64,000 nucleotides of DNA, taken from the NCBI RefSeq assembly GCF_019805165.1, contig NZ_RWIJ01000015.1:152048-216047 (forward strand), read 5' to 3'. This DNA comes from Azospirillum sp. 412522. GTDB lineage: Bacteria; Pseudomonadota; Alphaproteobacteria; Azospirillales; Azospirillaceae. The position numbers were made by a program, and so were the translations under genes. Shown here in pieces: positions 63,630 through 64,000 of this stretch. Every line of letters begins with the position of its first letter. Within the stretch, counting starts at the first letter, position 1. The notes beneath the pieces are model-generated. The model saw only the letters and a program-made list of their open reading frames with translations. It did not search any database and was not told the DNA's origin.

Positions 63630-63804
63630 GGCGCACGAACTCCTCGGGCCGCGGCCTTCGGCATGTGCCTGGGCAATCGCACGGCGGGTGGGGCAGGGAA
63701 TGTATCGGGAAAGGCGCGGGCGCAGTTGGCCCGCTGACGGCAACGATCCTGGCAAATTATAGGAATATTGTCAAGACCACGACGGTGTTGCGACCGGGTA
63801 GAAG

Positions 63805-63839
63805 TGTCAGTGGTTGGCGCAAAATAGGAATGTCAGTGG
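63805..63839. repeat. Direct repeats resembling an IS21-type element end
   Basis: TGTCAGTGG occurs at 63805-63813 and 63831-63839, with GTTGGCGCAAAATAGGAA between. Multiple short terminal repeats next to a transposition gene stop codon are a feature of IS21-family ends. The other end is outside the window, so identity is tentative. Confidence 0.4.
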
Positions 63840-64000
63840 GTCAGGCTTCGGCTTGACGGTGTGTCGGGGTGAGCGGCCTTCCGCGGCATCTCTGGCATGG
63901 CTGCGTTCGGGGTCGGCTCGGCGGCGCGGTCAAGCCCCATCGCCGCTCTGCGGTGCGCCGCAGGCGCAGGGCTTGACGGCGGCGACGATCGCCGAGCCAT
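63833..64000 (-). CDS. Partial open frame entering from the right edge (possible transposition helper C-terminus)
   Basis: A frame open from the window edge ends with TGA at 63833-63835. The visible residues are a Pro/Ala/Ser-rich tail ending in PDTPSSRSLTH and match no domain. Its stop lies directly at the repeats described above, the arrangement of IstB in IS21-type elements. The true start is outside the window; it may also be non-coding. Confidence 0.3.
   Translation of the reverse strand: MARRSSPPSSPAPAAHRRAAMGLDRAAEPTPNAAMPEMPRKAAHPDTPSSRSLTH

Noticed and set aside
63929..63977. GTCAAGCCC / GGGCTTGAC inverted pair near the right edge
   Set aside because: Nine-base arms 31 bases apart in GC-rich DNA at a truncated edge; could be chance or part of the possible insertion element.

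Overview
The window is high-GC DNA (roughly 70 percent by eye) with alphaproteobacterial gene content, most like Azospirillum or a close relative in the Rhodospirillales. The clues are a CHCC zinc-finger protein of the NDUFS6 type, a fructose-only PTS with a fused EIIA-HPr-EI protein, a large exopolysaccharide locus, a globin-coupled chemotaxis transducer, glutathione-dependent formaldehyde oxidation, and a chromosomally dispersed palindrome (GTCATCCCCGCGAAGG type). The organism name is inference; no rRNA or tRNA gene was seen.

Layout. 1-3.7 kb: small zinc-finger protein, then a formate/nitrite channel and a PP2C phosphatase-kinase fusion read leftward from a sigma54-like promoter with a structured leader, as expected for nitrogen-regulated nitrite handling. 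3.7-6.7 kb: a PAS-PAS-GGDEF-EAL cyclic-di-GMP enzyme and a convergent LuxR-type regulator. 7.3-27.5 kb: an exopolysaccharide region. Ten leftward genes, many joined by 4-base stop/start overlaps, encode a flippase, a glycosyltransferase-methyltransferase fusion, an unrecognised 722-residue protein, a Wzc/ExoP-type chain-length tyrosine kinase, five further glycosyltransferase or polymerase genes, and a secreted beta-helix protein. A separate rightward glycosyltransferase and a leftward protein with two carbohydrate-binding modules flank it. No outer-membrane exporter (Wza) or initiating sugar-phosphate transferase is present.

28-34.7 kb: a LacI-type regulator divergent from fruB-fruK-fruA, with two operator-like palindromes in the shared promoter and a strong terminator at the end. 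34.8-36.7 kb: a small unknown protein and an RTX protein behind a perfect TGTGA-N6-TCACA site. 36.8-40 kb: a LysR regulator divergent from the formaldehyde detoxification pair adhC-fghA. 40-46.8 kb: a leftward imelysin / multicopper oxidase / di-haem oxidoreductase / imelysin / DUF1513 set behind an iron-box-like promoter, probably metal acquisition. 46.8-51.4 kb: a transsulfuration enzyme, an AbrB-family membrane protein, a globin-type chemoreceptor and a DUF4126 membrane protein.

51.4-59.2 kb is the most interesting part. A divergent aldehyde dehydrogenase and a five-gene rightward operon (two CrtN/CrtP-type desaturase/oxidase genes, a PlsC-type acyltransferase, a CrtQ/HpnB-like glycosyltransferase and a PAPS-type sulfotransferase) look like a staphyloxanthin-like, probably C30, carotenoid pathway extended by sulfation. 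The last genes of this operon are coupled by ATGA overlaps. 59.2-64 kb: mazG, a membrane diguanylate cyclase, a GntR/UTRA regulator with a well-formed promoter inside an inverted repeat, a lone ParB-like protein and, at the right edge, what may be the end of an IS21-like element.
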